This document shows positions 1 to 8,493 of a stretch of DNA of 63,860 bases, one piece after another (the stretch's first letter is position 1; each line of letters begins with the position of its first letter). A program made the position numbers and the translations under genes. The notes below the pieces were generated by a model. The model saw only the letters and a program-made list of their open reading frames with translations, searched no databases and had not been told where the DNA came from. Source of the stretch: Acidobacteriota bacterium (lineage in GTDB: Bacteria; Acidobacteriota; Vicinamibacteria; Vicinamibacterales; UBA823); assembly GCA_002730525.1 (NCBI GenBank), contig PCAK01000039.1, positions 1 to 63,860 of the forward strand. Reading direction: 5' to 3'.

Positions 1-118
1 TAATGCCCTGATCCAGCGCCCACTGCGCAGCAGCCCCCGACATGCCGAAGTCGTCAAACGTCACCAGGTACGAGTTGATCGTCACCGTCGCGCCACTCGT
101 GATAGCTTGCTCTCTCAT
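1..118 (-). CDS. Partial ORF, 5' end only, unrecognised
   Basis: An ATG at 118 on the minus strand opens a frame that runs off the window after about 39 codons. The first 14 codons and the upstream leader are identical to the start of the IS110-type transposase at the other end of the window. After that the frame changes abruptly to a sequence beginning NSYLVTFDDFGMSG, which I do not recognise and which lacks the IS110 GLDLGD motif. It may be a different gene joined to a mobile-element start, or an assembly chimera. Too little is present to assign a function. Confidence 0.35.
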   Translation of the reverse strand, partial: MREQAITSGATVTINSYLVTFDDFGMSGAAAQWALDQGI

Positions 119-133
119 CCCATCTGCCGGGGC
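77..133. repeat. Left copy of 57-bp inverted repeat
   Basis: Positions 77-133 are the exact reverse complement of 63760-63816, 57 of 57 bases, and the match ends sharply on both sides. The repeat covers the leader and first 14 codons of the two divergent end ORFs. The right copy leads into an IS110-type transposase, so the repeat is probably part of an IS110-family element or its end. Confidence 0.85.
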
Positions 134-153
134 GAGCCCGAAAGGCGGGCCCC

Positions 154-1077
154 CTACGAACCCAACACGGTGCTGGCCGTGACGCCGGCGCCCGCGGCCC
201 AGTCGCGCGCCGAGCCGCGCTTGGCGCCGTCGGGCGTCGCGGTGTCGACGCGGACGGCGCCGCCCGCGCAGGCGATGGTGACGCCCTCCGGGCCCGCGGC
301 GGTCACCGTGCCGGGCGCCGCCGATCCGTCGGCGAGGGCCGAGCCGTAGAGCTTGACCGTCGCGCCACCAGCCGTCGTCCACGCCCCGGGCTGTCGGTCG
401 CTGCCCCGGATCAGGTTGTGCACCTCGCCAACCGGCCGGGTCCAGTCGATCCGCGCCGCATCGCCCTCCCACGGCGCGTCGTAGGTCGCCGCGCTCTCGT
501 CCTGGACGACCCGCGGCGCCGCTCCGGTCACCACCAGACCCACCGCTTCCGCGAGCGCATCGACGCCCTGCGGAAAGAAGTGTTCGCGGTAGAGGCTGTT
601 CACTGTGTCGTTCTCGCCGATCGGGAACCGCTTCTGCAGCAGTACGGGTCCGGTGTCGATCCCCTCGTCGACCCAGAAGATCGTGAGGCCGGTCTCGGCA
701 TCGCCGGCCAGCAACGCGTGGTTGATGGCGCTCCGGCCGCGATGCTTCGGCAGCAGGCTCGGGTGGTATTGAATCGTCTGCTGCGGCGGATGCTCGAGGA
801 CCCGCGCCGGAATGATCTGGGTGACGAACGCCATCACGTTCAACTCGGGTCCAGTCGCCGCGTAGGCCTCGAACGCCGGCTCGTCGACCACGCCCTTGCG
901 CTGCCACCGCGCGGGCTGTACCAGCGCGACCCCGTCGCGCCGCGCCGCCTCGGCCAGCGGATCCGGCCGCGACTTCTCGGCTGGACCGTACACGCCGACG
1001 AGCGTGTGGCCCTGCTCCTTCAATCGCTCGTAGACTGCCGCGCCGAACGGCATCTGCCCGAAGAGTCCGATCCTCAT
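154..1077 (-). CDS. Formyltransferase, 10-formyltetrahydrofolate hydrolase-like
   Basis: 307 residues resembling the N-terminal hydrolase domain of 10-formyltetrahydrofolate dehydrogenase (ALDH1L1) and methionyl-tRNA formyltransferase. The formyltransferase fold covers about residues 1-200. The catalytic loop HPSLLPKHRG starts at H105 and the catalytic Asp lies in the IDTG motif (D141). A C-terminal OB-like domain with the family motif IRGSDRQPGAW follows. The similarity to ALDH1L1 (QYHPSLLP, DEGIDTGPVLLQK) is closer than to Fmt, so it probably acts on 10-formyl-THF or transfers formyl to a metabolite. The aldehyde dehydrogenase domain of ALDH1L1 is absent. It is cytoplasmic and stands alone, with no operon partner. 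Confidence 0.85.
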   Translation of the reverse strand: MRIGLFGQMPFGAAVYERLKEQGHTLVGVYGPAEKSRPDPLAEAARRDGVALVQPARWQRKGVVDEPAFEAYAATGPELNVMAFVTQIIPARVLEHPPQQTIQYHPSLLPKHRGRSAINHALLAGDAETGLTIFWVDEGIDTGPVLLQKRFPIGENDTVNSLYREHFFPQGVDALAEAVGLVVTGAAPRVVQDESAATYDAPWEGDAARIDWTRPVGEVHNLIRGSDRQPGAWTTAGGATVKLYGSALADGSAAPGTVTAAGPEGVTIACAGGAVRVDTATPDGAKRGSARDWAAGAGVTASTVLGS

Positions 1078-1331
1078 CTATCCGTCGCTCCGTGAAGGAC
1101 CTAAGATCCGATGGCCGCCCGTCGACCCTGAAAACGGGCGCAGAATAGCACACGCCCGGCGGACTCTCCGGCTGACACAGGCCCGACGATTCCGCGTAGT
1201 GGTACGTAGCGGCGCCCGGAACTCTTAACCGGGGCGAACCGTAACTGACGGTAGATTGGGCCAGTTCATTCCCTAGCCCTCGGATCTTGTGGCGCAGGGC
1301 TTCAGCCTTACGACGTTGCCAGGTCAACCCT

Positions 1332-3275
1332 ATGTCCCTACTTTCAGACATCCGTTTCGGCGCCAAGATGCTCACCAAGCGTCCGGGCCTGAGTTCCATC
1401 GCCGTTCTGGCGCTCGCGCTCGGTATCGGCCTGACCACCACGATGTTCTCCATCGTCTACGGCGCGGTCCTCAAGGGCCTGCCGTTCGAGAACAGTGAGG
1501 AGTTGGTCCAGGTCTTCCGGACGCGACCATCCCAGGGCGCCCGGTTCATTGGCACCACGATCCACGACTTCACCGACTGGCGCGATCAGCAGACCAACTT
1601 CGACGACATCGCCGCGTTCTTCGCCTAGACGGTCAACGTCAGCGGCTCCGAGGGGCGGCCGATCCGCTACCTCGGCGCCTACACCAGCGCCCACATGTTC
1701 AACGTGCTGGGTGTCCAGCCGATCCTCGGCCGGACGTTCCGGCCCGAAGAAGATCATCCCTCGACACCGCCGGTGATGATCCTCAGCTACCGCGCCTGGC
1801 AGGACCGCTTCGAGGGCGACCCGGAGATCCTCGGCAGGGTCCTGCAAGCCAACGCCGAGGCAACGACCGTCGTTGGCGTGATGCCGGAGAAGTTCGGTTT
1901 CCCGCAGCAGATGGACGCCTGGCTGCCGCTGCGGATCGACCCGTTGGAGTTCGCGCGCGGCAGCGACCCGGCACTCGAAGAGACGCAGCTGAACGCGATC
2001 GCGCGGTTAAGAGACGGCGTCTCGCTCGAGGAGGCCCAGGCCGAGATGTCGGCGATCGCCGGCCGGCTCGCCGCCGAGTACCCGGAGTCGAACGAAGGGA
2101 CCGGCGTCGAGGTGATGCCGCAGGTCGATCTGACGGTCGGGCCGGAAGGCCAGACGCTCCTGTTCGTCATGCTCGGCGCCGTCTTCGGCGTCCTGCTGAT
2201 CGCCTGCGCGAACGTCGCCAACCTGCTCCTGGCGCGCACGGTATTGCGCTCGAAGGAGGTCGCCATCCGGACGGCGCTCGGCTCGAGCCGGTGGCGGACG
2301 ATCTCGCAGCTCCTGGCTGGCACGGTGCCGGCGTTTCGGGCCTCGAGCACCGACCTCAACGAGGTGTTGAACGACGAGGCGCGCGGAGCATCGGGTCTCC
2401 GCCTCGGCCGGATCAGCAAGGCGCTCGTCATCGCGGAGATCGCGCTCTCGTGCGGCCTGCTGGTCGCCGTCGGCCTGATGATCAAGACCGTCGTCAACGT
2501 CGCGCAGTTCGACCGAGGGTTCACCACGGAGAACATCTTCACGTCGCGCCTCGGCCTGTTCGTGCTGGACTACCCGACTCCAGAATCGCAGTGGCAGTTC
2601 TATGACGCACTCCTCCGCCGCCTCGACGTGCAGCCGGGGATCCAGGGGGCAGCCTTCACCTACAACCTGCCGACGCGCGGCGGCCAGATGCCCGGCTGAC
2701 GGTCGACGGCGAGACGTACGCCTCCGAAGACGATCACCCGCCCGCGCGGCGGATCGTCATCACCGGCAACTACTTCGATCTGTTCGACGTATCGCTCGTG
2801 CGTGGGCGGACGTTCAGCTCGACCGACACGGCGGACAACCTGCAGGTTGCGATCGTCAGCGAGCGCTTCGTCGAGTTGTTCTATCCGGACGAGGATCCGG
2901 TCGGCCAGCGAGTCAAGCTGGGTGACGACGACGAGCCGTGGCGGACGATCGTCGGTATCGTCCCCGACATGCACCTGGGCGGCGCCATCGGCGCGAACAA
3001 CCCGCGGCACGAGGGCGTCTACATCCCGCTGCAGCAGAACGTCATCAACTTCATGAGCCTGGTCGCCCGGACCGAGCAGAATCCGTTGGGCTACACGGCG
3101 ACAATTCAGAGCGAGGTCAACGCGATCGACATCGATCTGCCGCTCTACTGGGTCCGCTCGCTGGAGGAGCAGTACGCGCTGGACACCTGGGCCTTCCGAA
3201 CGTTCGGCACGCTGTTCATGGCATTCGGCTTCGCCGCGCTCGCGCTGGCAACAATCGGCCTCTACGAATCGGTCG
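1332..3275 (+). pseudogene. Decayed ADOP/MacB-like ABC permease
   Basis: Remnant of the roughly 800-residue acidobacterial duplicated orphan permease family (FtsX/MacB fold). It opens with ATG 1332 (MSLLSDIRFGAKML) and a first membrane segment at about residues 20-45. Four lesions are visible. An in-frame TAG lies at 1626-1628, with homology continuing in the same frame. A deletion near 2318 joins the first FtsX core directly to PAFRAS, losing several membrane helices. A frameshift near 2690-2697 moves the frame to one readable from 2696 ([12 protein letters not shown]). The 3' end is truncated after TIGLYE near 3270, where the convergent hydrolase begins. Such proteins are thought to be membrane exporters or regulators; this copy cannot be functional. 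Confidence 0.9.
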
Positions 3276-4731
3276 GCGGCGGCACGACCGGTGGATGCCC
3301 GACGGCGGCCAGGATCCCCGCAAGAACCCGGTTGAGGTTGTCGCTGAGCGCCGCGCCGTCGAGGCTGTAGCCCATCCGGACGACCACCAGATCCGCGGAC
3401 GGAATGACGACCGTGTGCTGGCCGCGCGCACCCAACGCCCAGAAGGCGTCGGCCGGCACATCGGGCCAGACGCCGCCACGATTCAGCCAGAACAACCCGC
3501 CGTAGTTCTGATCCGGCCAGGCCGGTGCGGGCGTCGTGACCGCGTCGACCCACCCCTCGGGCAGAATCCGCTCCCCGTCCCAGACGCCGTCCCTTAGATG
3601 CAAGAGACCGAAGCGCGCCCAGTCGCGCGCCGTGCCATGGTCGTAGCCTGTCAAGATCATGTTGCCGTACGGGTCGCGCTCCAGAACCATGTCCCGCATC
3701 CCGATCCGGTCGAACAAGGCGCGCTGCGGAAAGGTGAAGTAGTCCTCACCACGGGCTTCGACCGTGTCGCGGATGATCTTGCCGATCGCGAGCGGATCGG
3801 CGTTCCGGTAGCGCCCCACCGTCCCCGGCGAATGTTCGAGCACCGGCCGAACGGCGTGAGCAAAGACGTCGATCCCCTCGTTGTAGACGTAGTTGTGGGC
3901 GTTCCGATGCGTATAGAACTCGGGATCGTCGCCCGTGAGGCGGCTGAACTCGAGGCCGCTGCTCATCCGCAGCAGTTGCCGGATCGTGATCGCGGCGCGA
4001 GGGTCACCTGGCTGCCGCCAGGCGAGCACCGGCGCCGGATCGTCGAGCGAAAAGTGACCGTCCCCGACCAGGATGCCGATGAGCGCGGCCGTGATGCTCT
4101 TCCCCATCGACCAGGAGATCATCACACTATCCTGGTCGAAGCCCTCGGCGTAGCGCTCGGCAATCAACCGCTCCCGATGAACGACCGCAACGGCGCGGGT
4201 ACCGAGCGGCGTCCCGGCGGAATCCTCGTCCTCGTCTTCAAACGCCGACGCAACGGCCACCTCGAGCGCGTCCCCGTCGACATCCAAAGGCAGCGGCGCG
4301 TCGGACAGCCGGTCGCCCATCGGCCAGTCGAGCAGCGTGCCGCCGGGGAAGGCGGACCGCACGGGTGCCGGGTCGAACAAGACGTCGGTCTGGCCGAGCG
4401 GCAGCATGGTGCAGCCATGGCCTTCGTGGAAGATGGCCAACCGGACCAATTCGGCCGCCCCTTCATCCCCGGCCACCGTGACGCTCACGCGCCGGCTGGC
4501 GCGGTCGACGCCGACGGCGAGGTCGCTGAGGTCGACGAAGGTCAGGTCGTTGGCGAGGAAACCGGCTTCGTCGCGGCCGCCAACGAAGACCCCGGAGCAG
4601 ACATTCTTGGCGACGAAGCCGGCGCGCAGGCTGGTGGCCTCATCGATGGGCGGCGTGCCGCAGCCGGCGACACCAGCTACGCCGAGCATCGCCGCCGCTA
4701 GACCGGCCGGCCAGAGCTCTGATCGCCGCAT
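3262..4731 (-). CDS. Serine hydrolase, class C beta-lactamase family, lipoprotein
   Basis: 489 residues. An N-terminal signal with lipobox VAGC (C24) implies a membrane-anchored periplasmic or outer-membrane lipoprotein. About 130 residues of unassigned sequence precede the beta-lactamase/PBP-like domain. The nucleophile motif is S208-M-G-K211 (SxxK), the second motif Y308-R-N310 (YxN), and a third-strand motif GQHTVV sits near residue 450 in place of KTG. Such proteins act as esterases, D-amino-acid amidases or peptidases more often than as true beta-lactamases; the substrate cannot be told. It is convergent with the decayed permease and overlaps its broken 3' end. Confidence 0.85.
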   Translation of the reverse strand: MRRSELWPAGLAAAMLGVAGVAGCGTPPIDEATSLRAGFVAKNVCSGVFVGGRDEAGFLANDLTFVDLSDLAVGVDRASRRVSVTVAGDEGAAELVRLAIFHEGHGCTMLPLGQTDVLFDPAPVRSAFPGGTLLDWPMGDRLSDAPLPLDVDGDALEVAVASAFEDEDEDSAGTPLGTRAVAVVHRERLIAERYAEGFDQDSVMISWSMGKSITAALIGILVGDGHFSLDDPAPVLAWRQPGDPRAAITIRQLLRMSSGLEFSRLTGDDPEFYTHRNAHNYVYNEGIDVFAHAVRPVLEHSPGTVGRYRNADPLAIGKIIRDTVEARGEDYFTFPQRALFDRIGMRDMVLERDPYGNMILTGYDHGTARDWARFGLLHLRDGVWDGERILPEGWVDAVTTPAPAWPDQNYGGLFWLNRGGVWPDVPADAFWALGARGQHTVVIPSADLVVVRMGYSLDGAALSDNLNRVLAGILAAVGHPPVVPPPTDS

Positions 4732-4824
4732 CGCGCCTCCGTTTCTGATCTTCGAGACTGACCCCGGGCGGCACCCCGGGACGGGGCCATTATCGCCCTG
4801 TCCGGGCCAGACAGCACAGTTTGC

Positions 4825-4830
4825 TACAAT
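4825..4830 (+). promoter_or_regulatory. Putative -10 box of the lytic transglycosylase
   Basis: TACAAT at 4825-4830 lies about 45 bases upstream of the ATG at 4876, in a locally AT-rich stretch between divergent genes. No clear -35 box is seen. A run of nine G (4861-4869) occupies the ribosome-binding position. Confidence 0.4.
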
Positions 4831-4875
4831 ATTTCACAACATCGACCGATAGAATCCTCTGGGGGGGGGTGCTTG

Positions 4876-6087
4876 ATGAGGCGATTCACGACTTCTGGGT
4901 GGGTCTGTACGGGATTGGCCCTGCTGCTGCTGATGCCGGCTGCGCACGTCTCCGCGCAGGCGCCGACCGCGGCGACCGACACGCTGCTGCCGGTCGAGCA
5001 GCTCTCTCCGTCGTTTCTGGGCATGTACCGGAAAGTGATGGAGATCGAGGACGAGATCCGCGGCCACACCGACCGCTACGGCCTGCATTTCGACCTGGCG
5101 CGCGCCGTCTGCCTCTACGAATCGGGCGGCAATGCGGCCCTGTCGTCGTGGGTCGGCGCCCGCGGCTACTTCCAGGTGATGCCGGCGACCTTCCGGTCGC
5201 TTCGGGTCGAGACGAACATCGAGGCCGGCATCAAGTATCTCAGCCAGTTGGTCGACCGGTTCGACCGAGAGGACTACGCCATCGCCGGGTACAACGGCGG
5301 TCCGACGCGCGTCGGCCGGCGGAGCCCGATGCCGCTCGAAACGCTCCAGTACGTCCTGGGTGTCGGCCACTTCCGGAGCGTGCTGAAGACCCATGAGGCC
5401 TCGATCCGGCACCACGCCAGCCAGATTCAGCTCACGACCGTCGCCGAGGGCGACGACTGGTGGCAGCTCTCACAGCGCCTCGGCCTGCCGATCGTCCAAC
5501 TGCGGATGCACAATCCATTTCTGGCCAATCGTCAGCTCCGTGTCGGGCAACTCATCGCCTACCCGATGGCGCCCCGGACCGATCTCTTCCGGGAATTCGC
5601 GGACGGCAGCCTCGAGTACATCACCCGGACTGGAGACAACTACTTCAACATCGCCTTCACCCTCGACGTCGACCTGAACGACATGCGGGACGAAAACGAC
5701 CTCTGGCGGCTGCAGACGCTACCGGTGGGCCTCCGCCTGACGCTGCCCACCGCCTGGGAGGCTAAGCACACGGTGCATACGGTCCGCGCCGGCGAGACGG
5801 TCGAGACGATCGCGGAGAACTTGAAGTCCCAGCCGTGGCGGATCATCCGCGACAACGGCATCTGGAACCAGGACCTTCAGGTCGGTGCAACGCTTCGCGT
5901 CCGCGAGGTGCCGCCCCGGCCGACCTACCTCGTCCATCGGGTGACACGCGGCGAGAACCTCGGCGCCATCGCCCGGCGGTACGGCACGAGCGTCAGCGCC
6001 ATTCAGTCGACGAATTCGCTCGGACGGCGGACGTTGATCCGGATCGGCCAGCAGCTCCGGATTCCGACCCTGGCGGCGGATCAGTAG
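4876..6087 (+). CDS. LysM-repeat lytic transglycosylase, MltD-like
   Basis: About 403 residues. A signal peptide (to about residue 28, ending AQA) exports it. The SLT domain (about 45-160) carries the catalytic Glu in CLYESGGN and the motifs GYFQVMPATF and AIAGYNGG, typical of MltD-type murein lytic transglycosylases that cleave glycan strands to 1,6-anhydro ends. C-terminal LysM-type modules follow at roughly 185-235, 240-295, 305-350 and 355-400, the last beginning HRVTRGENLGAIA. ATG 4876 is preferred over TTG 4873. A 9-G tract sits seven bases upstream in place of a normal Shine-Dalgarno. Likely role: peptidoglycan remodelling in the periplasm. Confidence 0.9.
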   Translation: MRRFTTSGWVCTGLALLLLMPAAHVSAQAPTAATDTLLPVEQLSPSFLGMYRKVMEIEDEIRGHTDRYGLHFDLARAVCLYESGGNAALSSWVGARGYFQVMPATFRSLRVETNIEAGIKYLSQLVDRFDREDYAIAGYNGGPTRVGRRSPMPLETLQYVLGVGHFRSVLKTHEASIRHHASQIQLTTVAEGDDWWQLSQRLGLPIVQLRMHNPFLANRQLRVGQLIAYPMAPRTDLFREFADGSLEYITRTGDNYFNIAFTLDVDLNDMRDENDLWRLQTLPVGLRLTLPTAWEAKHTVHTVRAGETVETIAENLKSQPWRIIRDNGIWNQDLQVGATLRVREVPPRPTYLVHRVTRGENLGAIARRYGTSVSAIQSTNSLGRRTLIRIGQQLRIPTLAADQ

Positions 6088-6103
6088 AGACGATCTCAGA
6101 CGT

Positions 6104-8416
6104 CTACGGCGTTCCCGCCCCAAGCTCGGCGAGGAGTTGTCGCGCGGCCGGATCCTCAGGGGCAACCGCTGCGAACTGCTTTGCGCGACTGAGCGCCAGC
6201 ACCCGGGACCCGGCATCACGGTGCATCGTGATCAGCGCGATATGCAGATCGCGGTCCGTCGGGTGGCGCCCGAGCGCCGCTTCCAGCACCCGGAAGGCCT
6301 CTTCGACATTCCCCGACGATTGCAGGGCGACGCCGTACACATAAGCGTAGCGAGGAAGATCGGACCGGAGGCCTGCGGCACGCTCCAGTTCCGTGAGCGC
6401 CTCGGGCAGCCTCCGAACCCGCACGAGCAGCAGGCCGAGCGCGTGTGCGACCGGCGCTGGGTCAGGAGCGAGTTCAAGCGCCGCGCGCAGCAGCGGCTCC
6501 CCCTCCGCGTCACGTCCACGTTGACGGTACAGATCGGCAAGGTTGAGGTAGCTCGGGACAAACGCGGGATCCAGATCCAGTGCCGTTCGGTACGCGCGCT
6601 CGGCGTCGTCGAGTTCGCCGAGCTGCGCGTGCAGGACACCGAGATTCAGGTGCGCCTCCGCCCGGTCGGCGCTAGCCAGCTGCGCGTCCCGGTACTCATC
6701 GAGTGCCCGATTCAGCGTGACCCGCTGATCCCCAGGTAACTGCACCGCCGCCGGCGCCAGGATTCGCGCCGCGGCCAGCCGGACGCCGCGCACCGGATCG
6801 GAGAGCATCGGAAACGCGAACTGGCTCCGCGCGGCGGGCGGCAGGCCCTCGAGCGCGTCGATAGCCGCCGCTCTGACCAGCGGATCGTCATCCCCGAGTG
6901 CCCGTCGCACGACGGCCGCCGTATCGGCGGTGAAGGCGCCGCCGGCAAGCGACAGCGCCGTCGCCCGAGCGATACCCGGCATCAACAGGTCGTCGGCCAG
7001 ATCGAGGAGCGCCCCAGCGGCACCGGGCTGCCCCATCCGACCGGCGTGCAGCGCCTCGCCGTAGTGCGACTCGGCCGCCAACTCGGGTCCATACGACTGG
7101 GCGACGGCATCCGCCGCCCACTGGTCTGACTGCTCGGTATGGCATGCGGTGCAGGCGTTCGGTGTATCCAACGTCAGCGACAGGTCGGGCCGCGGCACGC
7201 GCAGGCTGTGATCGCGGCGCGGATCCACGACCATATAAGTCCAGGCCGGCATGTGGCAGGCGACGCACGCCGCGCCAGACGAGCCGATCTTGTGAGAATG
7301 GTGCTCAGGCGTGTCGAACCGCTCGGGCAGGTGGCAACCGGCGCAGATCGCATTCCCCTCTCCCCGAACCTCGAGGCTGTGTGGATCGTGACAGTCCTTG
7401 CAGGTGACACCCTCGGCGTACATCTTGCTCTGCAGGAACGACCCGTAGACATACACCTCGTCGGCGATCTGTCCGTCCGCGTGGTACAGCTGCTCGTCGA
7501 GCAGCGCCGGTCGGTGCGAGTCCATCAACGGCCGTCCGTAGACGTAGTCGCCGGTCAGCACCGCACGCCGCGCGTGGCAGCGAGCGCAGGTCTCGACTTC
7601 AGCCCGCGACTCGCGCGACGGCGTACGCTCGGCCAAGCCCGTGTCAATGTCGCCGATCCAGTTTCCAGGCGCGCGGTCCTTCAGCGAGACGGCGAGGCCA
7701 CGCGCGCCATCCGCCGCGGCCGCGCTCCCGTCGACCACCGCCTCGGCCAACGCCACGTGCTGCGACGCCGGGCCGTGGCAGGCCTCGCAGGACACGTCGA
7801 TCTCCGAGAACGTGGTGTCGTAGGTCCTCGTGTCGAGGTCGAAGTTCTTCTCGAGATTGGTCGAATGACACTCCGCGCACATGAAGTTCCAGTTCTGATA
7901 CGAACCCGTCCAGTGGAGCGGATCATCCGAGGCGATCCGCTCGTCGGGATACAGATGAAACCAGCGCTGGCCGCCCGCATCGGCCGGCCGCGCATCCCAC
8001 GCCACGCTCAACGCTTGCAGCCGGCCACCGGGAAACTCGACCAGATACTGCTGGAGCGGATCGACACCGAAAGTGTAGGCCACCGGGTAGTCCAGCAGCC
8101 CGCCGTCCGGCCCTTCGGTCCTCACGACGAACGCGTCGCCCTGCCTGAAAAACGTTGAGGTTATTCCGAAATGCGTTAGTGTCGCATCGTCGAAGTCACC
8201 GAGCACCGTTCCAGAATCGGGAATCTGCATCGCTAGATCGTGGTGCGACCCTTCCCACAGTCGCAGCTCCGCCTCGTGGCACGCGGCACACGCTGCCCGG
8301 CCGACGAACGTCGCGGTCTCGTCGTCGTCGCGAATGTTGGGCGGCCCGGCGCAGGCCGCCATGAGCGAGGTGACGGCCACAACTGACACGAAGCGTGGGC
8401 CCAGAGGCTTCGTCAT
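6104..8416 (-). CDS. Octaheme c-type cytochrome lipoprotein with HEAT and TPR repeats
   Basis: 770 residues. The signal ends in a lipobox-like MAAC (C22). Eight CXXCH haem sites are visible: CAACH 43, CAECH 180, CEACH 210, CARCH 277, CKDCH 339, CAGCH 358, CVACH 384 and CTACH 422. About residues 430-570 form HEAT-like helical repeats (ALGDDDPLVRAAAIDAL) and about 575-770 form TPR repeats (AEAHLNLGVLHAQLG, PSYLNLADLY). The protein is probably periplasmic or outer-membrane-anchored, carrying electrons through the haem domain while the repeats bind partners. Substrate and redox partner are unknown. It is transcribed alone, downstream of an amidohydrolase on the same strand. Confidence 0.88.
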   Translation of the reverse strand: MTKPLGPRFVSVVAVTSLMAACAGPPNIRDDDETATFVGRAACAACHEAELRLWEGSHHDLAMQIPDSGTVLGDFDDATLTHFGITSTFFRQGDAFVVRTEGPDGGLLDYPVAYTFGVDPLQQYLVEFPGGRLQALSVAWDARPADAGGQRWFHLYPDERIASDDPLHWTGSYQNWNFMCAECHSTNLEKNFDLDTRTYDTTFSEIDVSCEACHGPASQHVALAEAVVDGSAAAADGARGLAVSLKDRAPGNWIGDIDTGLAERTPSRESRAEVETCARCHARRAVLTGDYVYGRPLMDSHRPALLDEQLYHADGQIADEVYVYGSFLQSKMYAEGVTCKDCHDPHSLEVRGEGNAICAGCHLPERFDTPEHHSHKIGSSGAACVACHMPAWTYMVVDPRRDHSLRVPRPDLSLTLDTPNACTACHTEQSDQWAADAVAQSYGPELAAESHYGEALHAGRMGQPGAAGALLDLADDLLMPGIARATALSLAGGAFTADTAAVVRRALGDDDPLVRAAAIDALEGLPPAARSQFAFPMLSDPVRGVRLAAARILAPAAVQLPGDQRVTLNRALDEYRDAQLASADRAEAHLNLGVLHAQLGELDDAERAYRTALDLDPAFVPSYLNLADLYRQRGRDAEGEPLLRAALELAPDPAPVAHALGLLLVRVRRLPEALTELERAAGLRSDLPRYAYVYGVALQSSGNVEEAFRVLEAALGRHPTDRDLHIALITMHRDAGSRVLALSRAKQFAAVAPEDPAARQLLAELGAGTP

Positions 8417-8493
8417 GTCACTTCACGTTCGACGACCGCCGGACCGTGGGCGCGCGCCCCAGGCGGTTGTCGGCAGCTACCGGGCCTCTAGCG

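Noticed and set aside
418-1095. Long plus-strand ORF opposite the formyltransferase
   Set aside because: Arg-rich composition and no recognisable family; it is the antisense shadow of a gene with clear catalytic motifs.
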